In this document: in pieces, positions 8,930-17,899 of the stretch | How positions within the stretch are numbered: position 1 is the first letter of the stretch | Layout: the number at the start of each line of letters is the position of its first letter | Origin: Homoserinimonas sp. OAct 916 | GTDB lineage: Bacteria; Actinomycetota; Actinomycetes; Actinomycetales; Microbacteriaceae | Assembly (NCBI RefSeq): GCF_003260275.1 | Contig: NZ_QJHB01000009.1 | Location: 142,147 to 206,146, forward strand | Direction: 5' to 3' | Length of the DNA stretch: 64,000 bases | Notes under the pieces: generated by a model | The model's database searches: none | The model's input: the letters and a program-made list of their open reading frames with translations, nothing else | What the model was told of the DNA's origin: nothing | Position numbers and translations under genes: made by a program

Positions 8930-11328
8930 TTCTTTAGCTCCTTCTCGCGGTACTTGATCGCATGCAACACGGTGCCCGGGCTGAGCGGCATCTTCCGAAT
9001 GGTGATATCCAGTGGGGCAAGAGCATTGTGTACGGCATTCGATACTGCGGCCTGCGCCCCGCCAATACCCGCTTCGCCCGCCCCCTTGAGACCAAGTGCC
9101 GTGTACGGGCTCGGCGTCACCTGGTGCATCGTCTCGATCATGGGGAGATCGCTCGCGCGTGGCATCAAGTACGACTTGAAGCCGTTCGTGGTCAGCACAC
9201 CGGTCTCCGGGTCGTGAATCGAATGCTCCATGAGCGCAGCGCCGACTCCCATGGCGATCGCGCCCTCCATCTGGCCCTCGACAAAACGAGGGTTGATGAT
9301 GGTTCCGCAGTCATGCACGACGCCATACCGCTGCAGGTCGACTTTTCCGGTCTCGATATCCACCTCGACGATCGCGACATGCACCGCATTGGAATACGTC
9401 GGGTAGATGTTGATCCTGCCGTCCGCATCCGGCGTCTGCTGAATATTTCCGGGCAGATAGGTTCGGGTCGATTCCAGAGGAGGCTCGACTCCAGTCGCCG
9501 TCGCGAAAGCCAGCGTGTAAATCGTGTACGCCACATCGGCGATCGGGATGGACCTGGAGGGATCCGAGATTCGTCTGGCGAAGCCCCCACCAAGCTCGAC
9601 GTCGGTATTGTCCGTTTCCAGAATCCGTGAAGCGACTTCGACGAGCTTCACACGGATGTCGCAGGCCGCGAGATAAGCCGCATTGCCACCAGTTACCATG
9701 CTGCGGCCGCTGTAGTTTCCGAAACCGTACGGAGTCGTCAACGTGTCACCCTGCAGAATCGAGGCGTCGGCCATCGTGACACCGAGTTCGTCAACGACAA
9801 TCTGCAGGATCGACGTATCATTTCCGCCACCGGGCGTTGTCACTCCCGTGAGAACCGTCACTTCTCCCGATGGGCTCATCTTGACGGTGGAGGTATCGAA
9901 TCCGCCGACGAGTGTTCCGGGGATATCCCCGGACTCCGGGGTGAGTTCGAAAGCAAACCCGACCCCAAGGTGGCGGCCCTCCTGCAACAGCCGCATCTGC
10001 TCGGCTCGCACATCATCCAGGCCGATCATTTCGACGGCCTTGTCGAGCGCCGCATGGTAGTCGCCGGAATCGATGTTCAGTCCGCCGGTCGTCTTGTACG
10101 GAAACTCATGTGATTCGATCAGGTTCCGCCGACGCACTTCCACCGGATCCATATCGAGGCTGCGAGCCACGAGATCAATGATCCTCTCCATCACGAGGTT
10201 CGTGGCTTCTTTTCCGTAGCCGCGTGCAGCGTTCCACGGGCTCTTGTTGGTTGTGGCGACCGTCACGAGAACGTCCACATTCTCGATCTTGTAACCGGTC
10301 GGTATCGACATTCCTGTCAGGAAGGCCATCCCCCACCCGGGAGGGGCGCCCAGCGCGCCGACGTTGGCGACGAAGTGATCCTTCAGGGCTGAGATCTTGC
10401 CCTGGGAGTTGAAGCCGACCTTGAAGCGATGAGTCTGCTCACGGGCACCGATCAGGAGGGTCTCGCTGCGGTCCTCGATCCATTTCACTGGCTTTCCCGA
10501 GAGCCGGCTGAGGAGGCAGACCAACGATTCCTCGGGGTGACCGTGCATCTTCAGACCGAATGCGCCACCGACGGCGGGGGCGATGACCCGCACCTGTGAT
10601 TCTTTGACTCGCAGCGCGCGAGACAAGACCCACTTCAGTGGGTGTGGGTTCTGCGAAGCTCCGTAAAAGGTGTAGCTGCGTGCGCTTTTGTCCCAGTCGG
10701 CGATGTAGCCACGAGGCTCGATCGGTTGGGTGGAGTAACGCTGGATCTGCAGTTCGTCTTCGATCACGTGCTCCGCGTCGGCAAATGCGGCTGCCGGGTC
10801 GCCACCACCGAACGGGATCTGGATGACCACGTTGTCGTCCCAATCCTCGTAGAGGCGAGGGGCATCGGCTGCCAACGCCTCATCACCATCAATGACGAAC
10901 GGCAGAGGTTCGTACTCGACGTCGATCAGCTCGATCGCGGCTTCAGCATTCTGCCGCGAATCCGCAACCACTGCTGCGACGGGTTCACCTGCGTACACCA
11001 CTTTGCCGAGCGCCAGGCAACGAACGTCTGTGCTCTTACCTCCGAAGGCCAAGGGGCTGATGAAGTGAGGAATGGGGTCGGTATGCTCTGCAGCCTCGGC
11101 TCCGGTCAGCGCGAACTCAACGCCTTCGGCGCGCCTGGCGCGTGTCAGGTCGATCGAGACGATCCGAGCATGCGGATGGGGGCTTCGCAGGATCCCCGCG
11201 AAGTGCATGTTCGGGAGGCGGATGTCGTCGATATACACCATTTCACCGCGAAGGAATAGTTCCCCATTGTGCTTTCGTTCCGACGTACCGACTATTCGCG
11301 TCGTCTCGGAGTCAACTTTGACTGTCAT
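8926..11328 (-). CDS. Molybdenum hydroxylase, Mo-binding large subunit (cluster 1)
   Basis: Catalytic subunit of about 800 residues binding the molybdenum-pterin cofactor. Seen: the ald_Xan_dh domain start GEMVYIDDIRLPNMHFAGILRS (as two adjacent motifs), the Mo-site loop GGAFGLKMHGHPEE, the active-site loop WNAARGYGKEAT in place of AFRGFGG of xanthine dehydrogenase or AYRCSFR of form I CO dehydrogenase, and the base-providing GLKGAGEAG near the C-terminus. It is therefore not a CO dehydrogenase; the substrate is unknown. I place the start at ATG 11328 rather than TTG 11340, because the operator-like TTGTATACAA lies in between and a TTGACG box 18 bp before TGTATA predicts a nearly leaderless mRNA. 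Confidence 0.9.
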   Translation of the reverse strand: MTVKVDSETTRIVGTSERKHNGELFLRGEMVYIDDIRLPNMHFAGILRSPHPHARIVSIDLTRARRAEGVEFALTGAEAAEHTDPIPHFISPLAFGGKSTDVRCLALGKVVYAGEPVAAVVADSRQNAEAAIELIDVEYEPLPFVIDGDEALAADAPRLYEDWDDNVVIQIPFGGGDPAAAFADAEHVIEDELQIQRYSTQPIEPRGYIADWDKSARSYTFYGASQNPHPLKWVLSRALRVKESQVRVIAPAVGGAFGLKMHGHPEESLVCLLSRLSGKPVKWIEDRSETLLIGAREQTHRFKVGFNSQGKISALKDHFVANVGALGAPPGWGMAFLTGMSIPTGYKIENVDVLVTVATTNKSPWNAARGYGKEATNLVMERIIDLVARSLDMDPVEVRRRNLIESHEFPYKTTGGLNIDSGDYHAALDKAVEMIGLDDVRAEQMRLLQEGRHLGVGFAFELTPESGDIPGTLVGGFDTSTVKMSPSGEVTVLTGVTTPGGGNDTSILQIVVDELGVTMADASILQGDTLTTPYGFGNYSGRSMVTGGNAAYLAACDIRVKLVEVASRILETDNTDVELGGGFARRISDPSRSIPIADVAYTIYTLAFATATGVEPPLESTRTYLPGNIQQTPDADGRINIYPTYSNAVHVAIVEVDIETGKVDLQRYGVVHDCGTIINPRFVEGQMEGAIAMGVGAALMEHSIHDPETGVLTTNGFKSYLMPRASDLPMIETMHQVTPSPYTALGLKGAGEAGIGGAQAAVSNAVHNALAPLDITIRKMPLSPGTVLHAIKYREKELKK

Positions 11329-11330
11329 AG

Positions 11331-11340
11331 TTGTATACAA
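11331..11340. promoter_or_regulatory. TTGTATACAA operator overlapping the -10 region of cluster 1
   Basis: A perfect 10-bp palindrome sits 2 bp upstream of the large-subunit ATG. On the minus strand TTGACG (11363 to 11358) and TGTATA (11339 to 11334) are 18 bp apart, so the site covers the -10 element. Palindromes of this form are known targets of GntR/FCD regulators. Related sites occur at 15425 and 15646. Confidence 0.55.
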
Positions 11341-11720
11341 TCAGAGCATTGACTGGCCGTCAATAGCACTGGGACGAATTCGCGGGATTCTCTCGTTCAC
11401 CGATGCCTGCCCAGGGTGACGTGATTCGTGGGGGGTGCGATGGCCACCGCTGTGCATAATGCGACCGTTCCGCGGATTGTCGGTATTTCTGGCGGATGTG
11501 TGTGCCCCTGCAGAGGGGGTGCGCGAACCGAACCGCGGTACGCGCCACTGAGGAATCTGTGGCCCTTGCGAGGCCGACTTGTTTTGCGTGTACTCTGTTG
11601 AGAACGATTCGGCCGGTGTTCCGGTGCGGCAGGATTCCTCATGGTTGTATGTGATCTGGCGAATCGCGACAGAACGTACGATCGTTTGCGTGCTGCACGA
11701 GCCGAAGCGGAGGAGCGATC
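11341..11720. other. Divergent control region between the two hydroxylase operons
   Basis: This 380 bp region separates the two Mo hydroxylase operons. Its left end holds the cluster 1 promoter. Its right end holds a strong Shine-Dalgarno (CGGAGGAG) for cluster 2. No gene with codon structure or homology was recognised, and no regulator is encoded next to it. Confidence 0.5.
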
Positions 11721-12518
11721 ATGAAACTCAGCCCGTTCACTTACTGTCGCCCCGACAGCGTTGCGGAGGCTATCGAGTTGCTGGCCGGCGACCCGGCGTC
11801 CTATCCATTGGCGGGCGGGCAGAGTTTGATGCCGGCCATTGCGCTGAAGGAGCGGAGAGCAGACCTATTGGTTGATATTTCGCGCCTCGATGACTTGCGG
11901 GGGATCTCCTTCAGCGGAACGAGCGTGACAATAGGGGCGGCTGAGCCCATGTGGGACCTGGAGCGGTCAGAGTTGATCCGCACGCACCTGCCGTTGCTCA
12001 CCCGGGCGCTGTCAACAGTCGCGGCGGCAGGAATTCGCAGCCGGGCAACCCTCGGCGGGAGTGCCGGATGGGCCGATCGCACGTCGCAATTGCCGGCGAC
12101 GCTCGTGGCGCTTGACGCCACCATCGTGTCGTCAACTCGTCGCATCAAAGCACACGAGTTCTTCGTCGGACACGGACAGACCGCACTCAACCATGATGAA
12201 CTCGTGCTCCGCTTCGAGATCCCCTCAGCATCGTTGGGGCATCACGACCTCCAAGTGGTTCGACGCACCTACATCACCTGGCCGGTCGCCGGGGCTGCGG
12301 CCGTCGGCACCGATGCGGGCACCATCAGGGTCGCGCTTTTCGGGGCGGCACCCGCCCCGATCCTCATCGTTACCAGTGATCCCGCCGATGCCGCGGAACA
12401 AGCATCTGACCGGGCGGCGCCTTTCGACGATGAGCACGCGACGTCGACGTACCGTCAACGTGTGATTCCTGTCCTCGCGCGGCGTGCCGTCGCGAACGTA
12501 CTGCGAGTGGAGACCTGA
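11721..12518 (+). CDS. Molybdenum hydroxylase, FAD subunit (cluster 2)
   Basis: FAD subunit of 265 residues in a second, oppositely transcribed enzyme. The opening KLSPFTYCRPDSVAEAIELL, the flavin loop PLAGGQSLMPAI and the second loop ATLGGSAGWAD (about residue 110) are diagnostic. The GGAGGAG ribosome site is 6 bp from the ATG. Gene order here is M-S-L (FAD, FeS, Mo), whereas cluster 1 reads L-M-S, so the two operons are not recent duplicates of each other. The stop overlaps the next ATG. Confidence 0.92.
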   Translation: MKLSPFTYCRPDSVAEAIELLAGDPASYPLAGGQSLMPAIALKERRADLLVDISRLDDLRGISFSGTSVTIGAAEPMWDLERSELIRTHLPLLTRALSTVAAAGIRSRATLGGSAGWADRTSQLPATLVALDATIVSSTRRIKAHEFFVGHGQTALNHDELVLRFEIPSASLGHHDLQVVRRTYITWPVAGAAAVGTDAGTIRVALFGAAPAPILIVTSDPADAAEQASDRAAPFDDEHATSTYRQRVIPVLARRAVANVLRVET

Positions 12519-12997
12519 TGAAAGTGATCAACCTTGTGATCAACGGCAAATCCACGACCTCGATCGTGGGGGACCGCATGACGCTTGCCGACTATCTCCG
12601 CGACGAGCAAGGACTGACCGGCACACGGCTGGGGTGCGAGCAAGGCGTCTGCGGGGCGTGCACGGTCATCGTGCGAAAGCGCCCCGTCCGCGCGTGCCTC
12701 TATCTGGCAGTGCAGGCCGATGGGCAAGAGATCGAGACGATTGAGGGCCTTGCCCCGAACGCAACTGAGCTTTCGCCCATCCAGGACGCATTCCGGCAGG
12801 GCCATGCAGTGCAGTGTGGCTTCTGCACATCCGGAATGCTTCTGACGGCCAAGGCGCTGCTCGACGAGAATCCGAATCCCGATGAGGACACGATTCGTGA
12901 CTGGATGCACGGCAACATCTGCCGCTGTGTCGGCTACCAGCAGATCATTGAGGCCGTGCAATTGGCAGCAGAGCAGAATGCGACCGAGACGCCATGA
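12518..12997 (+). CDS. Molybdenum hydroxylase, [2Fe-2S] subunit (cluster 2)
   Basis: Iron-sulfur subunit, 159 residues, close to the minimal family length. Cluster motifs are GCEQGVCGACTV with RACLYL in the ferredoxin domain, and QCGFCTSGM with GNICRCVGY in the helical domain. It starts within the stop of the FAD subunit (TGATG) and ends within the start of the Mo subunit (ATGA), so the three proteins are made from coupled reading frames. Confidence 0.93.
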   Translation: MKVINLVINGKSTTSIVGDRMTLADYLRDEQGLTGTRLGCEQGVCGACTVIVRKRPVRACLYLAVQADGQEIETIEGLAPNATELSPIQDAFRQGHAVQCGFCTSGMLLTAKALLDENPNPDEDTIRDWMHGNICRCVGYQQIIEAVQLAAEQNATETP

Positions 12998-15408
12998 CGA
13001 GTGAACGAGACCGGCGGTTCGTCGGCCAGAAGAGAACAACATTCGAATCGGCGCGTCATGTTCGCGGTCGCGGAAAGTTCGTGGCAGACATCCAATTGCC
13101 CGGGATGCTGCACGTCGTGATGGTTCGGAGCCCGCACGCCCATGCTCTCATCACGTCCGTTGATACGTCCGAGGCGCTGGCCATGCCCGGAGTCCACGCC
13201 GTGATCACCGGTGCCGACGTCCGTGCCAGAACAGAGCCGATCTTCACCCTCGCCGCTTTGCACGATCCTCCGCTCGATATACCACTGCCCGCCCTGGCGC
13301 ACGACAAGGCCCGGTATAAGGGGGAAGCAGTCGCGGCGGTCGCTGCGACGTCACGGGCGTTGGCAGAGGATGCCGCCGAACGGGTACGGGTGCAGTACGA
13401 ACCGCTGCCACCAATCACCAACGCAACACAGGCGATGGCCGAGGGGGCGCCCCTCGTGCACGACGGTTCCCCGGGCAACGTGATCATGCACCGCAAGTAC
13501 GACTTCGGTGACGTGGAGGGTTGCTTCGAGCGCGCTGAGACAATTGTGCGACGAAAGCTCTCCTGGCCCCGGCAGACCGGCGCACCGCTTGACACATTCG
13601 GCTGTGTGGCTCAATGGGAACCGGGCACGGATGAGATCACATTCTGGAGCAACCACCAGAGCAACGTCCTACTGTGGACCCTGGGGGCGACGCTGGGCGT
13701 GCCGTCACACCGGGTGCGGGGAATTTCTTGCGACATCGGTGGAGCATTCGGCGGCAAGTTCTGGCAACCGCGTGGGATGGTCGTCTGCGCGCTCCTGTCC
13801 CGCGACACGGGACGGCCGGTGCGATTCGTCGAAGATCGGGTGGAGCACCTCGAGTCGGGGGACAACCACGGCGAAGATCGAACCTACGACGCAGAACTGG
13901 CGCTCGATAAAGACGGAAAGATGCTCGCGCTGCGCTTCGACATCGTCGAAGACTACGGCTCTGCCTTCGTTCTGGGATCAATCAACAACTCGGAGCCATT
14001 GGCGCAAGCAGTCGGCCCGTACGGTATCGAAGCGGTGGGGGTCGACTTCACGGCGGTACTGTCGACGAAGCCACCGCAAGCAGCTTTCCGAGGATTTGGC
14101 GGGGCGTCACTCAACTTCCTTCTCGAGCGAATGACGGATGCTGCGGCCCGTGAACTTGGATTGACGGCCGAGGAGATCCGCCGACGAAACCTTCTGCGTC
14201 CAGAGCAGTTCCCTTACACGACGCCCACGGGCAACCTTTACGACTCCGGTGATTACCCCCAGGCCCTGGACAGGGCACTCGAACTGGCGGATGTCGATGG
14301 CTGGCGTCACTACCAGAAGGATGCACGCCGTGAGGGTCGTGCCATCGGCATCGGCTTGGCCACATGCCAGGAGCGAAGTGTGCAATCCGGCAGCGCCTTG
14401 TGGCTCATGTTCGACCAGAACCATGGTCGCGTGACAACGGCCGCGGAGACCGCGACGTGCCGTGTGGACGGGCACGGGAAGGTCACCGTGGCGCTTCACT
14501 CCCCATCGCTCGGGACTCCGATCGAAACTGTGGCTGCAACCGTTGTCGGTGAAGAACTTGGCGTCAATCCCGGCGATGTGTCGGTGCGCCACCTGGACAC
14601 GGCGGTAGCCGGGCCGGCGATGGGTCCCGTTGCCAGTCGAATGACGGTCATGCTGTCTGGGGCCGTGTCCGGCGCAATCCACGAGATTCGCGAGATGATG
14701 CGCCCGATCGCGGCAAACATGCTGGAGGCAGCGCCCGACGACCTCGTCTGGAACAAGGACGAGTTGGGCTATTTTGTGAAGGGCGCGCCCGACGCTCACG
14801 CCTCGATGGCCGAGATAGCGCATGTTGCGTATTCTTCGGCGTATCTGCTGCCTGACGGCACTCGAAGTGGTCTTGAATCCACATATACGTTCGATCACCC
14901 CATGGCGACCCTCCCGAACGGTTCAGACTGGGGAATATTCGCGCCGATCATCGGACATGCGGTTCACATTCCCGTTGTCGAAGTCGACCTTGAGACCGGA
15001 GGGGTGACGTTCCTCGATTATGCCGTCGTCCATGACTGCGGCACCGTCATGAATCCGGATGCAGTGCGAGGCCAGCTCATCGGTGGGATCTGCCAGGGAA
15101 TCGGTACCGCACTGACAGAAGAACTCCACTACCAGGATGACGGCTCTGTGATCGGGCGTGATTTCCGGAGCTATCTGATCCCCACTTTTCTGGACATGCC
15201 CAATATTCGTATTGAACATTTGGAGACGCCTTCACCTTTCACCTACAACGGCGTCAAAGGCGTGGGCGAAGGTGGCCGGATGGTTGCGCCGGCAGCCGTC
15301 GTCTCAGCAGTGGAGGATGCACTTTCGACCTTTGGCTGCGCTATCGATGAAGTTCCCATGACGCCCGAGAAGATACTGGGTTGGATCGACGGGAAGAACC
15401 GGCGCTGA
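12994..15408 (+). CDS. Molybdenum hydroxylase, Mo-binding large subunit (cluster 2)
   Basis: Catalytic subunit of 804 residues. It keeps the xanthine-dehydrogenase-like loop QAAFRGFGG (near residue 365), the Mo-site loop GGAFGGKFWQPRG, and the catalytic glutamate in GVKGVGEGG near residue 755. The sequence differs widely from the cluster 1 subunit, so two separate hydroxylation steps or substrates are likely. XDH-family members with this loop act on purines, pyridines, nicotinate and aldehydes; the sequence alone does not decide. No XdhC/CoxF-type maturation gene is nearby. Confidence 0.91.
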   Translation: MTSERDRRFVGQKRTTFESARHVRGRGKFVADIQLPGMLHVVMVRSPHAHALITSVDTSEALAMPGVHAVITGADVRARTEPIFTLAALHDPPLDIPLPALAHDKARYKGEAVAAVAATSRALAEDAAERVRVQYEPLPPITNATQAMAEGAPLVHDGSPGNVIMHRKYDFGDVEGCFERAETIVRRKLSWPRQTGAPLDTFGCVAQWEPGTDEITFWSNHQSNVLLWTLGATLGVPSHRVRGISCDIGGAFGGKFWQPRGMVVCALLSRDTGRPVRFVEDRVEHLESGDNHGEDRTYDAELALDKDGKMLALRFDIVEDYGSAFVLGSINNSEPLAQAVGPYGIEAVGVDFTAVLSTKPPQAAFRGFGGASLNFLLERMTDAAARELGLTAEEIRRRNLLRPEQFPYTTPTGNLYDSGDYPQALDRALELADVDGWRHYQKDARREGRAIGIGLATCQERSVQSGSALWLMFDQNHGRVTTAAETATCRVDGHGKVTVALHSPSLGTPIETVAATVVGEELGVNPGDVSVRHLDTAVAGPAMGPVASRMTVMLSGAVSGAIHEIREMMRPIAANMLEAAPDDLVWNKDELGYFVKGAPDAHASMAEIAHVAYSSAYLLPDGTRSGLESTYTFDHPMATLPNGSDWGIFAPIIGHAVHIPVVEVDLETGGVTFLDYAVVHDCGTVMNPDAVRGQLIGGICQGIGTALTEELHYQDDGSVIGRDFRSYLIPTFLDMPNIRIEHLETPSPFTYNGVKGVGEGGRMVAPAAVVSAVEDALSTFGCAIDEVPMTPEKILGWIDGKNRR

Positions 15409-15424
15409 ACAGCAACAATCGAGA

Positions 15425-15434
15425 TTGTGTACAA
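15425..15434. promoter_or_regulatory. TTGTGTACAA operator-like site
   Basis: TTGT and ACAA arms with a 2-bp centre, 17 bp after the stop of the cluster 2 large subunit. It matches the arms of the site at 11331. Confidence 0.4.
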
Positions 15435-15645
15435 CCTCGGCTCGCGCGGATTCGTCCATCCACCGTCCAGGAACCGGACTCCCGCGAGTTTCGCGAACCG
15501 ATCCCGCCGCAATTGTAGTTGCTGTCGGCCCGGAATCGCTCATATTCAGCGAGCACCTTCGTTCAGGGGAGACCGGGCGCGAGTGTGGGGCGGGTCACTG
15601 AGGCCGCCAGTTGGGTTCCCAGCACAATCTAATTCTGTCGCCAAT

Positions 15646-15655
15646 CAGTATACAA
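15646..15655. promoter_or_regulatory. CAGTATACAA operator-like site
   Basis: Eight of ten bases match TTGTATACAA at 11331, including the full GTATACAA half and centre. It lies in the presumed promoter region of the racemase-superfamily gene, suggesting shared control with the hydroxylases. Confidence 0.4.
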
Positions 15656-15800
15656 TCCGCCCAACCATCAGCTAGGGTGAACAACAACCTCGTGATCCGG
15701 GGTGACGGCAATATCCTGTTCACGAGCAATCACTGTTCAAGTGGATAGCGCGTTGAAGCAATCCTGTGGATGTTATTTTTACGAGTGGAAGGAACGAGCA

Positions 15801-16544
15801 TTGACTGACTCAGTTGGATATCGGCGGAAATTTGCAATCATCATGCCTTCGACCAATACGGTGGTCGAGCATGATTACTCCGCGATGAAGATCCCGGGCG
15901 TCACCTGTCACTTCGGACGAATCTACCTCGAAGATGGCGCGGCCGGCGACAATGATGCGTTTGAGCAGCTGATCAGCCAGATCAGGGCTTCCACGGCCGA
16001 AGCGGTCAAGGTTGTCATGACCTGCAAGCCCGACTACCTGGTCATGGGGATGTCCGCCGAAACATTCTGGGGCGGAAAGGCCGGCAATGAGGCCTTCACG
16101 CAGCGGATGAAGGATCTTTCGGGTGTTGAGGTGTCGACGGGTGCTGACGCCTGCCACAAGGCCGCAGAAGTCCTCGGAATCAAACGGATTGCCGTCATCA
16201 CGCCGTACCAGCCTGTCGCCGATGACCAGGTCTATACCTTCTTCTCCGAAACCGGACTCGAGGTGGTGCGCATCAAAGGACTCAAGTGCGAGACGGCGAC
16301 AGCCATCGCGGAGGTCCAGGAAGACCGCCTCATCAACGAACTGAAGGAGATCGACGGCGACGATATCGACGCGATCGTACAAGTGGGTACGAATCTTTCG
16401 ATGCTGCGGGTGGCCGCCGAAGCCGAACGCTGGCTGGGTAAGCCGGTGCTGGCCATCAACGCTGTGACACTGTGGCACGCGCTTCGTGCGAACGGCATCG
16501 ATGACCAGATCGCCGGTTTCGGACAGTTGCTCGGAAAGCACTAG
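15801..16544 (+). CDS. Maleate isomerase / arylmalonate decarboxylase superfamily protein without the usual cysteines
   Basis: A 247-residue Asp/Glu-racemase-fold protein. The start is TTG 15801, because GGAAGGA lies 7 bp upstream and the family N-terminus (YRRKFAIIMPSTNTVVEHDY) follows; the frame extends to 15702 without homology. Family motifs: PSTNTVVE, VMGMSAETFWGG, ITPYQPVADD and AINAVTLWHALR. In maleate isomerase both catalytic positions are Cys; by eye the first aligns here with Gly in VMGMS and the second with Gly in VQVGTNLSM. A classical two-thiol mechanism is therefore unlikely. Its place after two Mo hydroxylases suggests a step in degradation of an N-heterocycle or dicarboxylate, but the reaction is unknown. 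Confidence 0.8.
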   Translation: MTDSVGYRRKFAIIMPSTNTVVEHDYSAMKIPGVTCHFGRIYLEDGAAGDNDAFEQLISQIRASTAEAVKVVMTCKPDYLVMGMSAETFWGGKAGNEAFTQRMKDLSGVEVSTGADACHKAAEVLGIKRIAVITPYQPVADDQVYTFFSETGLEVVRIKGLKCETATAIAEVQEDRLINELKEIDGDDIDAIVQVGTNLSMLRVAAEAERWLGKPVLAINAVTLWHALRANGIDDQIAGFGQLLGKH

Positions 16545-16717
16545 CGGCGAGAGGCCTCCTCAGAGCTGGCGCAGCGGGTAGCTCCTCGGCGAGTTCGCCG
16601 GTGTAGTTTCGGGGGAATCCTGGCTTGGGAGTCAGGGCGAAGCGGCGTGAGCGTGCAACTGGCAGAATGGATCGAGGCGACTCGGTATCGGCCGGCGCCC
16701 GAGCTGGAAGTGAGTGC

Positions 16718-17503
16718 ATGGTAGAAGTCGTTCTTGTCGAGAGTCCACGCGAAGCCGGGCAACTGGTCGCCCGTTCGATCATCGACCTGGTGGCGGCGAA
16801 ACCCGACGCCGTGCTCGGATTCGCGACCGGGACCACGCCGCTGGTGATCTACAACGAACTGGCGGCCGCGGTCAAGCGGGGTGAGTGCGACTTGAGCCGT
16901 GTGCGAGGTTTTGCACTGGACGAATACGTGGGGCTCTCCGAGGCTCACCCGGAGAGCTATCACTCGGTGATCGAACGTGATGTGATCGGCCCGCTCGGGC
17001 TCGACCCGAACCTGGTGCATGTTCCGAACGGCGCACTCGATTCGATCCAGCACGCGGGTCAGGATTTTGAGGACGCCATCATTGCTGCCGGAGGGATCGA
17101 CCTGCAGATCTTGGGTATCGGAACGGTGGGTCACCTGGGCTTCAACGAGCCCGGGTCCTCTCTCTCATCACTGACCCGGGTGAAGACCCTCACCCACCAG
17201 ACCCGTCAGGACAACGCCCGGTTCTTCGGAACGATCGACGAGGTGCCGATGCATTCCATCACCCAGGGCCTGGGCACCATTCTTCGTTCCGAGCACGCAG
17301 TCATGTTGGCGTTCGGCGAATCGAAGGCAAAGGCCGTGCAACGCGCGGTCGAGGGCGGAGTCAGCGCCAGTCTGCCGGCATCGATCCTGCAGCTGCACCG
17401 CCACGCCACCGTGCTGGTCGATGCCGAGGCGGCAAGCCGGCTCGAGAACCTCACCTACTACCAGCGTGCCTGGGAGCAGAAGATGGTCTGGCAGCGGTTG
17501 TAG
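16718..17503 (+). CDS. nagB: Glucosamine-6-phosphate deaminase
   Basis: Cytoplasmic aldose-ketose isomerase/deaminase converting glucosamine-6-phosphate to fructose-6-phosphate and ammonia; 261 residues, normal length. Motifs: GFATGTTPLVIYNEL (phosphate loop), FALDEYVGL with the catalytic Asp, and GIGTVGHLGFNEPGSS with the catalytic His/Glu. ATG 16718 was chosen because GGAAG lies 7 bp upstream; the longer open frame from 16625 has no homology. No nagA or PTS genes accompany it. Confidence 0.95.
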   Translation: MVEVVLVESPREAGQLVARSIIDLVAAKPDAVLGFATGTTPLVIYNELAAAVKRGECDLSRVRGFALDEYVGLSEAHPESYHSVIERDVIGPLGLDPNLVHVPNGALDSIQHAGQDFEDAIIAAGGIDLQILGIGTVGHLGFNEPGSSLSSLTRVKTLTHQTRQDNARFFGTIDEVPMHSITQGLGTILRSEHAVMLAFGESKAKAVQRAVEGGVSASLPASILQLHRHATVLVDAEAASRLENLTYYQRAWEQKMVWQRL

Positions 17504-17539
17504 CCGGGAGCATTCAGCCCGAAGCCGTGACCGCTCGGG

Positions 17540-17899
17540 TCAGGCCAGTTGTCTGCGACCGTGGATCACGCCGCTGACCACGGCGACGACACCGAAGACG
17601 AGCGCGACGATCGGCTGGCCGAGCGACCACCACGCGAACGCAACGGATGCGAAAATGACGATCTCGATCAGAGACCGGGCGAACAGGTCGACGCGAAACA
17701 CCGCCTTGGGCGAGAGGAACAGCCCCCAGACAAGGATCGCGAAGACCGGCGCGCCGAGCCCGAATGCGATGTTCTGCCACGGGGCGGGCCACGCCAGGAA
17801 TCCCCAGATTCCGAGGCTGACGAAGGCGAAGATCTCGAGCACGAATCGAATGATGTCGTTGATGCCGGGTCGAGTGGTCTGGGCAGGGTCTGGAGTCAC
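17540..17899 (-). CDS. YrdB-like membrane protein (DUF2568)
   Basis: A 119-residue protein with four predicted membrane helices (approximately residues 15-36, 42-62, 72-92, 96-115) and a short basic C-terminus (GRRQLA). The pattern WGFLAWPAPWQ and AVFRVDLFARSLIEI is that of the YrdB/DUF2568 family, whose function is unknown. Convergent with nagB; its ATG lies 183 bp from the MFS start on the other strand. Confidence 0.82.
   Translation of the reverse strand: MTPDPAQTTRPGINDIIRFVLEIFAFVSLGIWGFLAWPAPWQNIAFGLGAPVFAILVWGLFLSPKAVFRVDLFARSLIEIVIFASVAFAWWSLGQPIVALVFGVVAVVSGVIHGRRQLA

Larger units (their letters stand above)
15409..15800. other. Control region between cluster 2 and the racemase-superfamily gene
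   Basis: A 392 bp non-coding stretch. It contains two TTGT-N2-ACAA-like sites (15425-15434 and 15646-15655) and otherwise no recognised gene. The second site includes TATACAAT and may overlap a -10 element for the next gene, about 145 bp upstream of its start, implying a long leader. Confidence 0.45.

Noticed and set aside
8926..11328. Cluster 1 large subunit as a true CO dehydrogenase (CoxL)
   Set aside because: The active-site loop reads WNAARGYGKE instead of AYRCSFR, so CO oxidation is not supported.
15425..15434. CRISPR or terminator at the cluster 2 end
   Set aside because: Only single short palindromes are seen, with no spacer pattern or T-run.
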